A model generated the notes under the pieces. It ran no database searches. It was not told the DNA's origin and saw nothing but the letters and a program-made list of their open reading frames with translations. The position numbers were made by a program, and so were the translations under genes. 64,000 nt of DNA, taken from contig NW_021167086.1 of the NCBI RefSeq assembly GCF_003711515.1, positions 1 through 64,000 of the forward strand, written 5' to 3'. The stretch's first letter is position 1. Every line of letters begins with the position of its first letter. The stretch is from Sodiomyces alkalinus F11 (taxonomy: Eukaryota; Ascomycota; Sordariomycetes; Glomerellales; Plectosphaerellaceae). Below are positions 22,623 through 33,299 of this stretch, in pieces.

Positions 22623-25481
22623 TCACTTGACCTTCAGCCCAAACAAGGTACCTTTCCTGCGCACTCTTGGCTCGGCTCCCTCCTCCCGTCCGCTGGCGGA
22701 TGTAGTACCCGCACGGGTCGGGCCCTTCGCTTCCCTGTCCAGCTCGGCATGCACCTTGTCGCGCCGCTCCCGACGACGCGTCTCGATCGTGTCCTGGTCG
22801 AGGTGGTTGAATCCGTTCCGCCGTTTGAAGCACGCCTCAATCACCGCGTTGGCGTCGAGGAGCCGTCGGGGCATCGCCTGCACGACCCCGAACATTTCCA
22901 TCGGGTCTTTGACTGCCTTGATCTCCGCCTCTCCCAATTTGAAGATGGTCAGGGCCACCCGGAACAGCGTCTTGGAGCCTTCCAGGAAGAACACGTCCCA
23001 CACGCGGAGGGTCGTCTCGATCGGCAGCGTGCCGATGAAGCAGCTCATGAACCACGCAGTCATGCAGAGCGTGATCGGGGGAAGCCGGTCGGTCGACTTG
23101 GTCGGCACGTGCTTGCGTCGCGATGTCACCATGCGTAGCGAGCTTCCCGTGGTCGTCGTCTTCGTCGTGGGGCGTATCGCGTTCGGGTCGGCGTCCATCT
23201 CGTCTCCAATCTTAGCCCACACCGCCGGCATAGTCTCTCGTATCGTGCTCATGAGGACGCCCAAGTCCACCTTGGAGCCCTCCAAGCTCGTCTCGTGCGT
23301 GCCGGGGAGATAGACCCGCGTGATCACGTTGAGGAGCCAGAACGACTGCTCCTCCGTGTCCATGAACAGCAGAAGAAGCCCCGCCAAGAAATTGAGGCTC
23401 TGGCAGTATCCAATGCGCGGGTTGTAGATGGCAAAAGCCTGAAGCACACGTCTCAACGACGAGATCATCCTGGGCTCAGACTCGACAGCATCGCCATTTT
23501 CATTGCTGTTGCCGGGCTCTGTGTTTGGTGCCGAGGCCGAGTTCGCCGGTTTGAAGTGAATATTGTCCGGGAATGTTCGGTGCAGGTCGCGCTCGATCGC
23601 CTCCACGTCCACCGGCTTAGCCGTCTTGCGCAACAGCTCCTCGTACACGCCCGAGTGCTTCGAGAGGATCGCCGGCCCGCCAGCGTAGTAAAACCAGGCA
23701 GCGCCCCTCCAGTCGGGAGGGATCCCCTTACGGACAAACCGCTTCGTCTTGGCCGCGCTTGGCTGTGGGAACCGGATAGGTCGGTCCGTCAGGAGGCCGC
23801 TGTCCTTGTGAAACGCTATCCACTTCCTCCGCCTCCGTGCGAGGTAGTCGCTGTATTTATCGTTCCAGGCATCGTACTGCTCCCTCGTAATGTACTGGTT
23901 TTGTTTCCGAAATCCGTATCGGTCTCTCGAGTTGGGATCTTCTAATTCTACCGTCGAGGATGGCGCGGAAGATGCGGTGACGCTGGTGAGGTTACTCGCA
24001 TGACGCATAGGCAAGGATGCGGGTAAGGGTGAGGGTGAGGGCGAAGTTGAAGGTGAAGGCGAAGGCGGACGCGATGGAGAGGGCGATGGAGAAGGTTGCG
24101 TTCCGTGTAACGATTTCGCCGAATCCCGCTTGTCACTCTCCGCACACCCTTTGTCGCTCTCGGCCTCCCTTGTTCCCGAGTCTGTGACATCCGTGTCGCT
24201 GGCGAGTGGTGACGGCGGCGTTGCGGCGGTGGCGCTGAACGTCTCGGTAGACTCACGGACGAGAGGTAACATGCCAGGAACTGTACGATTCCCGGTTCTC
24301 GTGGCGGACTCTGCGAGCAGGGACCGATCCAGGGCTTCCAGGATTCGCGTGTTTCTCTTGGTCATCTCGGATTCCTTGTTTGTATCATCATCGTGGTCTT
24401 CGGCGCACGACGAGTCATGGAAGCCCTTCTCATACAGCCCCATGACGTCCTCGATGCTCGGCTCCTCCGAGCCAGTGCACATCGAGGCGACAGAGCTATC
24501 CCTCGTCGCAACACTACTTCTCTCCGTCGTCGCCGTTCCAGGGGCGCTCGATGCCGTCCACTGCGAACGATAGCTCGACCGGGACTCGTCTGCGCTCATC
24601 CAGGGAGCCATGTCGCGGCCATGGCTAGATGATCCCGTACCGTCGGTGCTGTTCGTCAGTGGGGGCGGTGGGGTCCGAGTTGTCGGCGGGACGCCGGCAG
24701 CGTGGCGTAGTTTCGACCGGCCAGGTTCGTGAACGTCGCTACAAGGCGGAAGGGGTGTCGAGGTCACGGGTGACGACGGGTTGGTTGCAGTTTGCGTGTT
24801 GGGCTCCTCACGATGCTGAGGGTGCTGAGGCTGAGGCTGAGGCTGAGGCTGAGGTTGAGCCTGTGGTCGAGGAAGAGACAGTGGCAAATGCAGTTCGGCA
24901 GAGTAGTCGGAAGGTGCTGCGAAGGGAGAGGGAAAATATGGTTGTCTGGCTGTGGGGGGGTCGAGGGCTGGTTGTGATTGTAGTAGCTGTGGTTGTAGCT
25001 GTGGTTGTAGCTGTGGTTGTGGCTGTGGTTGTGGCTGTGGTTGTCTAAGGCTCGGTTTCCGCGGACGGGAAAAGTTCTGCTTCGGCATGGGGTGGGCAGA
25101 GATTCGATCCTCCGTCTCTGGAAACCTCGCCGTCCTTGCCGACAGGGGAGGTTCGGCGTATGCATCGTGGGGGGAGCCAAGGTTGTCGTAAGCAGAAGCG
25201 ACGGCGAGGGCTGCCTTGGACTTGGGAAAGTTATAAGTGCCCGAGTTGCCCAGAGCATCCCAACGCGGGGACATGGGCAAAGGGGGCAGCTGGTGCGGAG
25301 GTGGTTCGTGGGAGACGTGGTAGCTAGTCTGAAGAGGGGCGGCGGGGGGAAGGTCGGCGTTGGACCAATAAGGCAGCATCGGGGGGTTCGGCGGTCGGGA
25401 AGGATACAAGTTGAAGGGGCGGGTTCCGAGGTTCTTTTGGCGATCCACGAGGGTAGGGTCTGTAGGGCCTGTGTCGTCCAT
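22623..25481 (-). CDS. TBC domain Rab GTPase-activating protein
   Basis: Intron-free 952-aa frame from ATG 25481 (MDDTGPTDPTLVDRQ). The C-terminal half has a TBC domain: KGIPPDWRGAAWFYYAGGPA, then the arginine finger in IERDLHRTFPDN (about residue 627) and the glutamine finger in YCQSLNFLAGLLLLF (about residue 691), followed by FMSCFIGTLPIETTLRVWDVFFLEGSKTLF (written here only to show the helix order; key residues W, D and G are present). Both catalytic fingers are intact, so it should stimulate GTP hydrolysis by a Rab on secretory or endocytic membranes; the layout resembles Gyp3/Msb3-type GAPs, but the Rab target cannot be told. The N-terminal 500 aa are disordered with Pro-Gln repeats (24826-25045) and Ser/Pro repeats. 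An extra basic insertion lies between the fingers and the last TBC helices. Confidence 0.9.
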   Translation of the reverse strand: MDDTGPTDPTLVDRQKNLGTRPFNLYPSRPPNPPMLPYWSNADLPPAAPLQTSYHVSHEPPPHQLPPLPMSPRWDALGNSGTYNFPKSKAALAVASAYDNLGSPHDAYAEPPLSARTARFPETEDRISAHPMPKQNFSRPRKPSLRQPQPQPQPQPQLQPQLQPQLLQSQPALDPPTARQPYFPSPFAAPSDYSAELHLPLSLPRPQAQPQPQPQPQPQHPQHREEPNTQTATNPSSPVTSTPLPPCSDVHEPGRSKLRHAAGVPPTTRTPPPPLTNSTDGTGSSSHGRDMAPWMSADESRSSYRSQWTASSAPGTATTERSSVATRDSSVASMCTGSEEPSIEDVMGLYEKGFHDSSCAEDHDDDTNKESEMTKRNTRILEALDRSLLAESATRTGNRTVPGMLPLVRESTETFSATAATPPSPLASDTDVTDSGTREAESDKGCAESDKRDSAKSLHGTQPSPSPSPSRPPSPSPSTSPSPSPLPASLPMRHASNLTSVTASSAPSSTVELEDPNSRDRYGFRKQNQYITREQYDAWNDKYSDYLARRRRKWIAFHKDSGLLTDRPIRFPQPSAAKTKRFVRKGIPPDWRGAAWFYYAGGPAILSKHSGVYEELLRKTAKPVDVEAIERDLHRTFPDNIHFKPANSASAPNTEPGNSNENGDAVESEPRMISSLRRVLQAFAIYNPRIGYCQSLNFLAGLLLLFMDTEEQSFWLLNVITRVYLPGTHETSLEGSKVDLGVLMSTIRETMPAVWAKIGDEMDADPNAIRPTTKTTTTGSSLRMVTSRRKHVPTKSTDRLPPITLCMTAWFMSCFIGTLPIETTLRVWDVFFLEGSKTLFRVALTIFKLGEAEIKAVKDPMEMFGVVQAMPRRLLDANAVIEACFKRRNGFNHLDQDTIETRRRERRDKVHAELDREAKGPTRAGTTSASGREEGAEPRVRRKGTLFGLKVK

Positions 25482-28400
25482 AGTGCTCACACAACGCCAC
25501 AGCGTCAGGTTTGACTGTCGTCCGAATATCGAGCAAAGCCCCCAGAGCCGCTTTCAGCCCGTTGCCCACGCCCTGTAATGTCAGGACAAGAGGCCGGGCA
25601 CCACCCCAAGCTTTGAGACGATTCCAGGACCGGAAACGGGGCGGTAATAGATATTTTCCTTTTTCTTTCTTCTTTGGGCTCAAAGGGGGGGGCGGGTTTT
25701 GGTGTTTCTTTCCCTGCCCCTTTATTGTGCAACGTGGAATTTCTTTTCTTGTTTTCTCGTTTTTCTCCACGCACTTTCGTTTAATGCCCTACTCGAATGT
25801 TTGGCTCGTGATCGCCGGGGCCAAGGAGCAGTAGAGTCAGGTATTTGTTTGGGTCATGCAAGTCGGCATCGAATCGGAATCGGTGCTTTGATCCAGTGAT
25901 CATGGCGACTTGTGTGTATAAACTTGAATCGTTCAGTCTCTACATACCCGGCTCGGACGTAGCTGGGTTTCCGCCGTAGGAGATTGTGGGTGTGATCGAC
26001 GGGGGCTAGAGACGACAGCGCGGTTGGTTTTGATCCGGGGCTTCTTTTGCAGACAGGAAACCGGAGGCACTGTTCTGGGAGGCAGCACAGTCAAAGGTCA
26101 ATAGTGACGTGGTGCCGTGATGCTCGAAGAATCCTGTGATGGTGAGCGTAAAAAAAACCCCTCGATGAAATATTCAAAGAGTACGGAGGGGCTCGTAGTA
26201 TAATGTCGGATCGTCCGGGTTTGCTTTTTTTTTGTCTCGAGTGGCGGTACCGTCGCTCCTTGGGGTCGGCATTCGTATATTGTTGGCGGTAGGAATGGAA
26301 GCAAATCCTGATAGGGAAGCGGCATGAAGCGATACGATGCAATATGTAAGGTACCTATGTGTATGTAGGTACCCGACGCGAGTACCTCGGGAAATCTGTG
26401 GAGAGGGTCAGTTCAGTTCAGGGGTTCGTCAGGCCAGGAACCAGGGGCTAAGAAATCTCCCAGGCTCCTTGAAGAGTAGGTAGGTAGGTTAATTTACCAG
26501 GAAGAGAGACAAACGGAACAAAGAGAATCAGGGGATCAGAATGTCCCGGACGCGAGCCGGCCAACTGCGTGTTTTAGGAATGCGTTTGACCTGTTCGTTG
26601 GGTCCTTGACTCGTTAATAAAAGGGAGGCTTCGGATTTGGCTCGCAGAACTCAGACTCACAGCCACAGACTCTTCTGTGTGTGGAGGCTTGGAGAGTGAG
26701 TGAGCGGGCTTTGGGCTTTGGGCTTCTGGGGCTTGAGTCGCGTCAACCAGGTCGATCCGTCTAGCTGTGCAACCAGCGCTCAGGCCCCCAACTTCTGGCC
26801 AGTAACAGATTGAGGATACTGAGCCCCGAGGTTTTCCCAGGTACATTGCAGGCGTCATCATAAGAATTGGACATCTCTTGGCCGAAGAGGGAGGGAGTGC
26901 CCGATGGGGAGTCGGAATGCAGGCATATCAATACAAGCGATTTTTAGCGGAATGAAGACCGATAAGGTAGTGGATGACGATGACAGTATGTACTCCGTGG
27001 TAAATGGGCTTGACACGATATTATTAAACAGTCCGTCGGCATTGGTGGCCCGCCCGCCAGTGAGAAAAAGTTGGAGAGAAAACCAAGAAGGTGAAAGGGG
27101 AACTGGGGACAGGAAATGAAGAAGTACACACCTCTAAAACATGACGTTTCTCGTTTCCATCGGAGACGATGTCAAAGCAGAAAACGCAAAAGAGAAGAGA
27201 GGGGGAAAAAATCCCCTCAGCAGCCACTATCCATAAAGACCTGCCATATGTACAAGTGAAATTTTGACGACGAACGGAGGATTATGATGAGGTCAATACT
27301 GTGCAGTGATGGGTATATTCCTGCATTCCTACCATATAACGCAGTAATAACCGTAATTACCTGATTAACGTCGATCCCGCCTTCCGACCTCGAACCGTAG
27401 AAGCACGAACGAAGCACGAAGTATCCGTACTTCGTCCAAATTCGTAACAGTCTCGACGCGGGCTATTCCAAGTCGTGTTTAGTTGTTTGATCCCCTTCAA
27501 ACAGCGAGGTCCTAAAATCATATCAGAACTCACCCGCTGGGCATAGGTACTTCGTCGCGGACAAACGCCAACAAGACATCCCGTCAACACGCAGGGAGCT
27601 AGCACCGGGTAGGTCGGGTGCCTGGAAAAGTGAATACCTTACAGGAGGTAGTGGCCCCGTATTTACCCCCCCATTACGGGCTGTACTTTCCCGAGCTTCT
27701 GGAATCCATGACGAAGTACTGTATCATTAGCCCGTACCCGTACCTTACCTAGGTAGGTGTTTGTAAAGGGTATTAAGTACTGATACTACTGATAGCAGGG
27801 GAAGCCCAGAGATGACGCACCAGACATAACAATACACTTGTTAGACAGTCGCGTTAATAATAAACGGATCATACACTATTACGGATCAATAGATTCCTTC
27901 CCACTGGCATCGTTTGCTGCCTTCACACTCTCCCGTTGCATTTATGACTTGGTGTTTTGACAGGAATGGACCAGGCCAGTAACCCCTTCAGAGTTGAGCA
28001 GCAATCAGCAGGCATCAAATGGCTTCCAATGTCCCCTTTGCCTTCGCGCCGAGTCTGTCGCTATCCCAACTTGACAACGCCGAGGTTGGGTCTTATCCCG
28101 ACCATCGCCATGCCTAACATCCGATGCACGGCCTCTGCAAAGCATTCGTTCTCGAGTCTCTCCCTTTCTTCATTTCTTTTTCCCATATTATTCGGCCTCC
28201 CGCCTTAGACTGGCGGCACATTAACGCATGACTCTTATCGAACTCCCTTGCTTACCTAGTTGCACCTTATGAAGTGGAAGTCCGTTTCTGTTTGAGACCG
28301 TTAAGCTTACACTGCTCTTGGCAGTATCTCAACGCAACTTCAGCGATGCTGATTCGCCGTCAAACGCACCCTTCCCGGCGAGATGTCCGAGACATAAAGG

Positions 28401-29845
28401 CTAAGGAACTCGTCTTTCCAACTGTGAGGTATTTGTCACCAGGACTGTCCCTCCCTGTATCTCAACCTAAGGTACCTACCTAGGTTACCTGGAATTGTTC
28501 AAATGGCCAAGCGACACCGCGACACCACTCTTGTAGCCTGACGGGGTGAGAATTATCTGGGTGACCCGATACGCACTCTGACCTTGGCGCTGGGCACGGG
28601 CCATCTCGAGTCGGGTCGGCCTTTCGGACATGGAAATACTATATCCCCTTGTCGATACTACGGCGTCGCCCGGTTTCTCGAACTCGGACTCTCAGCACAA
28701 ACAAGATAGAAAAGCTTCTCCCGAGTGGCGCTCGTCAATACCCCAGAAGGAGACGAAAAGAAATTACTTCAACTTCTGTCACTGCTTTGGAATCGGGGGA
28801 AAATTCGGTTGACACACGGTACGCTTTACCAGAACATGTCCAAAAGAAACAAACGAAAAGAAAGAAAGGCGAGAAGCAGAGGGAGAGAAGGGGAGGAACG
28901 GGGCAAGTACGCACTCCCATGAGCACACACTCCTATGAGCAGTACGTACACCTACCGTCAGATGGGGGGGTTCAACAAGGAACTTGGAACCGTGCACGGA
29001 GTACGGATAACTTCGTATAGAGGGGGTGGGGCGGGGATGCAACGAGGGAGAGCTTACTTCGTACGGAGTACGGACTACGGACTAGGTACAAGTCACGGCT
29101 GAGAGACGAACCAAACGAACGCGGAGTTGATCGAGGTCGCGACGAAGGATGATGACATGCACGCACACACAGTACAGGTAGAGGGGGGCCCGAGCTCCCT
29201 GTCTCGACCACTTAGAGGAGCCAATCCGGTTGCTGCATTGATTTCTTCCAGCTTCCGCCCACCAGGCCCCAGATGATTGATGCGACGCCCGGGTTGCTAA
29301 CCTCAGTACGAAGTACGATGTACGAAGCACGGTACGCACCTCCGAGTAGAGTACGAATACTACGGGAAGCTGAGCTCTCACAGTCCCTCCTCCACAGTCC
29401 CTCCTCTGCCCCGATCTCCCGTCTCTCTTGTTCTCTCTCTATCACGTTCTGTTCCCCATCCGACGCAAGCAGCACTATGCGCCACATGTATCCACCGGGC
29501 CCCGAGTTAAGGTTTTACCTTGCCTCCCATGGCTTTCACTAACACTCCCTTCTTTGCCTGATTACCATCGGAGCATCTCTTCCCCTGTCTTCAGCCATTC
29601 CGAGGGACCCCCAGAGCTCTCTTCTCTCGGTACCGGCTACTTTCTAGCCAGCCCTCCATCTCTCTCGCCCACCCTCCTCCATTAACCCCCAAGGTCCCCC
29701 CAAGGTCCATCGACTCTCCTCCCCCTTTCCTTCTCCCTTTCCCACCCAGATTCTACCCTACAGCCCTGCCGAACCATCCTATTTCCCCTCGAAAATCCCT
29801 CCTAGTCACGCCCATTGAAATCAAATCAAGCTACCTCAGCTCGCC
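25482..29845. other. 4.4-kb gene-free interval
   Basis: Upstream of both the TBC gene and the acidic-protein gene, and longer than other non-TE gaps. Short frames show nothing recognisable. GGTACCT/AGGTAGG and ACTTCGTAC motif clusters occur at about 26347-26390, 27740-27765, 28469-28490, 29055-29095 and 29304-29345. Pyrimidine-rich leader DNA lies at 29380-29840. Long 5' UTRs or non-coding transcripts are possible. Confidence 0.5.
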
Positions 29846-30726
29846 ATGTCTACTCGTAAGAGAAAGCAAGAAGAGGCAGAGCTCGTCTCTCTCCCAGAGG
29901 ACGACAGCGAGGAAGAAGAGTAAGCCCATCCGCACTGTTCACGAGCCTCCGCATATCCCCCCTACTGCGGTGCGCCTCCTCATTTTCTACCTACACCGGG
30001 ATGTCCTCGTGCTGGCGCTCTGCGCGTAGCTTGTAAAACTCGTTGTCCCCCGTTGCGCCGACATGCGCGCCCCCATAGTTCCCATTCCCGTGGATGGAGG
30101 GCGCCCTTTGCAATCTCATGCGCCAGCGCCTCACCCTAACAGGCCCCCCATCACCATCTTTGCGCAACGAGTTACGGAGACGCTGAACCAAGCTGACTGA
30201 CCCACCACAGATACGAGGACACCGAGGGTGAGGAAGAAGAGGTCGATGATGATTCGGAAGACGAGGAGTACGAAGGCGGGGGAGAAGGAGGGCCTGAGAA
30301 GAATGGTGTAGAACGTAAGTCCATGGCTTTTCCGGCCCAAGACTTTCTTTCCATCGTTACCTACTATCTGCACATGCTGCGTCTATCCCTTTGATCCTTT
30401 TGCAACCCCTGAACATTTGCTAACCATGTTGCCCAGACAAACAACCTCCGGCCAAACGGCAGAAAGTCGCGGCAGAAGAGGACGAGGACGAAGAGGATGC
30501 AGGTGGTGAGGAGGACGAGGTGGAAGAAGAGCAGGAAGAGGAGCAGGAAGAGGAGGAGGAAGAGGAAGAGGAGGAGGAAGAGGAAGAGGGTGAAGGTGAC
30601 GAGGAAGCGACCAACGGAGTCAAAGATTCTGCCCCGGCCAAAGGCGCCATCAGGGCTACCGAGGCGCCTGGCGACACCACCGAGGCGAAGGCTGTGGCGG
30701 CGAACGGCCACCACACCGAGGAGTGA
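29846..30726 (+). CDS. Highly acidic nuclear protein, histone-chaperone-like
   Basis: Three exons: 29846-29919, 30211-30314 and 30437-30726, 155 aa. Intron 1 (291 bp, GTAAGC...CCACAG, branch AGCTGAC) is the longest coding intron seen here; intron 2 (GTAAGT...GCCCAG) is 122 bp. The product begins MSTRKRKQEEAELVSLPEDD and is dominated by Glu/Asp, with a run of about 20 Glu encoded near 30520-30590. PPAKRQKV resembles a nuclear localisation signal. Charge and size resemble small acidic histone chaperones such as Chz1, but the Chz motif is not visible, so this is analogy only. Confidence 0.75.
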
Positions 30727-31395
30727 AGCGCACACCTGTTATTAAAGCGCCGCTTTCTGTCGCTGTGCCTCCTTTTTGCTCTTCTTCTTTTATGTCGTTT
30801 GTTCTGGTATCACGGTCCTCGGCCCGATTTGGGGGCTTCGCGGTCTATCTAGATTAGGTTCTATTGTATGGTGTTCGTCGACCAAAAGACGCCCCTTCTA
30901 GGGGAAGAAACGAAGAGCAGCGGCCCGTTTTGCTGAGAAGACAAAGCTCCGGTCCAAGCTCTTATCCTCATCCATTCAGCTCCTCGAATCGTATCAATGC
31001 AATGCAATACCTCACAAGACCCCTACCACCTTGGTTCAACTGCTCCAGTAGAAGGACGAGATCCGGCTAATCTGTCTGTACCTGGAAGAAAAAGAAAAAA
31101 AAAACATACGTAGTCCTCTGCACTCCGCACACACCATGCGACCCGACCGAGGCCAAGCAGTCTCCAGCCTACCTAGATCCCGTATTCCGCCGTCTTGTTA
31201 TGGTCTTGTCATGACTCCTGCTAGTCCCTAAGGTAGTCCCGCCCTATCTCACCCATGCACAGCAACCGGGTCGGCTCGGTGACCGAAAGCTATTATTGTC
31301 GTAGAGGATTCCACCGTCTTGCGTCTTGCATAAGCCAGTCTTCCCCCTGTGGCAGCTATCAGAACCAATAGCACCTGGAGAGCCTTTCACTCTCT
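30727..31395. other. Gene/transposon transition
   Basis: About 670 bp of ordinary-composition DNA between the acidic-protein gene and the target-site duplication of the copia element. It includes the 3' UTR. Nothing else recognised. Confidence 0.5.
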
Positions 31396-31400
31396 ATATG

Positions 31401-31596
31401 TGTTGGATTGACGGGCGTGTGATCCGGCCGGAGCAGAGATTCAATAGATGTATGATTGTATTCGTTATATAAAGGAAAGAAGAATAGGAAGGTGTAGGTG
31501 TTCTAAATACATCTACCCCTTTTCCACGCGAGGAATATAGGGCTAGTCTAGCTAATAGAAATATAGAAAACAGGCTCACGTGTTTTAAGTGCGATA
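31401..31596 (-). repeat. Copia 3' LTR (left copy)
   Basis: Begins TGTTGGATTGACGGGCG and ends GTGCGATA on the plus strand. Pairs with 38605-38800 at equal length. About 15 differences separate the two copies and all that I see are transitions; this copy keeps most of the G/C states. Confidence 0.92.
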
Positions 31597-32049
31597 CACC
31601 CCCTAATTACTATACCCTGATTAGCTTAGTAATTACTTAGCCTAACCTCGCCGGAGCCTTATAGTTAATCTTAAAATAGCTTTAAAGAGTAGTTATGTAT
31701 CCTTTAAAGTCGAGTTAAAAGGCAGGTAAGGAAGCTATAAAATAAGAAAGAATAATAATAATAGTAGTAAATAATAAAGGAAAGTACTATTTAAAGTAAT
31801 TAGTAGATAGGGGAGGTGCCGGATATAAATAAGAGGGTTTTTAGGCTCTTCGTAGCCTTTTTTCCCCTCTTATAACTATAATCCTATTTTTAATGATTTT
31901 TCGTGGATTTTATACCTTACCTAATTTTCGGACTTTTTTCTTCTCTTCCCTCCTTAAATAACCGCTCTTCGTCCCTTAAACGCGCTATAGTAAGTTACCG
32001 GAGCTCTGATTCTTAATATAGGTACTGATAGTGCTTATTTAGGCCCCTT

Positions 32050-33055
32050 TAACCCGTGCGTCTAGTGCTAAGGTCGCTAGTGCTAGTCTAACTAAGCCTT
32101 CCGGTATAACTAAGACCCCTGGTAAAAAGCCTAATATAAGTGCTCTGGTCCCTTAGCTTCGTGCTTTTGTTTATAGTCGTAAGGCTCTGGTTACTAATAG
32201 TTTAGTAGACTCCTAAGAAGCCTACTAAGAAATCGACTAAGGCCCCTAATCTAAATTTTATACCGGTCCCCTTTAATCCTCCTTATATATAATACGTAAA
32301 AGGTATTTATTCGGGTAAATAAAGCTTATTTAACTATTATATTACCGTTAAAGGGCGCTTAAACCGTTACCGTAAGTGTTATAACGGTAACTATACATAC
32401 TCTTAGGTATAAGTTTCTACCCCTTAGTTATCGAGATTTACGACCGTGGATAAAAGCTCCGGTTTAAATCCGGATTAAGGATCCGTGCTCCGGTGCGATT
32501 CTATTTACTAATAACCGATCCTAGTTATATTAGTATACTTTCTTTTACTAAGATACTAGTTAATATAGTATGTATTTATAAGATTAGAGTAGAATCTGCT
32601 AATAAGGACCGTAAGGTGCGTTTTTATTATTTTATTCCTTAACTCGAGTGCTCCGGCTAATATTTCCGGCGTAGTTTTTAGCTAAGTTAAAGTAGTATAT
32701 TAAGTAGCAGGTTAAATACCTAGAGGAGGATAATACTAAGCGCTTTTTTAATAAAAAGAAGCTTAAATACGTGGCGGCTCCTAGCGAGGAGGGCTTAACT
32801 AAGCCTAGTTTTTCGGCTTATTCTAAGAGCTTAGTAGAAGAAGTTATAGCCCGCCGTCTTAGAGATTAGCTCTAATAATAGCAGTAATAGTAAAATATTA
32901 CGCCCGTTATATCTTCCGGAGCCCTTTAGGGGTAAGTTATTACGCCGGGAAATAGCGCCGTTATTAATAGTTATTCGGTTACGGTGGATAGTAGTAAGGC
33001 TACGGGTAAGCCTATAGCTCCGGGTACTCCTAATAAAGCGTAGTGATAGTATTTA
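32050..33055 (+). pseudogene. Accessory ORF on the opposite strand of the copia element (decayed)
   Basis: Between RNase H and the 3' LTR the plus strand, not the minus strand, reads as protein when TAA/TAG codons are passed over. Segments are KVASASLTKPSGITKTPGKK (about 32070), FIPVPFNPPYI (about 32260), VKYLEEDNTKRFFNKKKLKY (about 32710) and VDSSKATGKPIAPGTPNKA near 33040, ending in TAG TGA. At least one frameshift separates the first segments. A pyrimidine-rich stretch at 31855-31960 precedes it. The C-terminal part is Lys/Gln-rich with a coiled-coil look. No family recognised; it is convergent with gag-pol, so it would need its own promoter. Confidence 0.55.
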
Positions 33056-33299
33056 TATTCGCCGGACGTTATTTTTTAGTTTTTACTTCTGGCTTTTAGG
33101 TGTTAGTAATTAGCTTTAGACGTTAGGGCGGCGGTATATAGCGATACCACGAATTTTTACTGAATTAACTAAGCCGCGGGCGTGCGGCGCGCCTCCGGCG
33201 CTGGATTTTAACCTTTAACTTCTCCGGTCTACCCCCTCCGTGTACTCGTTATATTAAGATATACGCGGAAGATCTCGAACTTTTATCGTGGGAGTGCCT

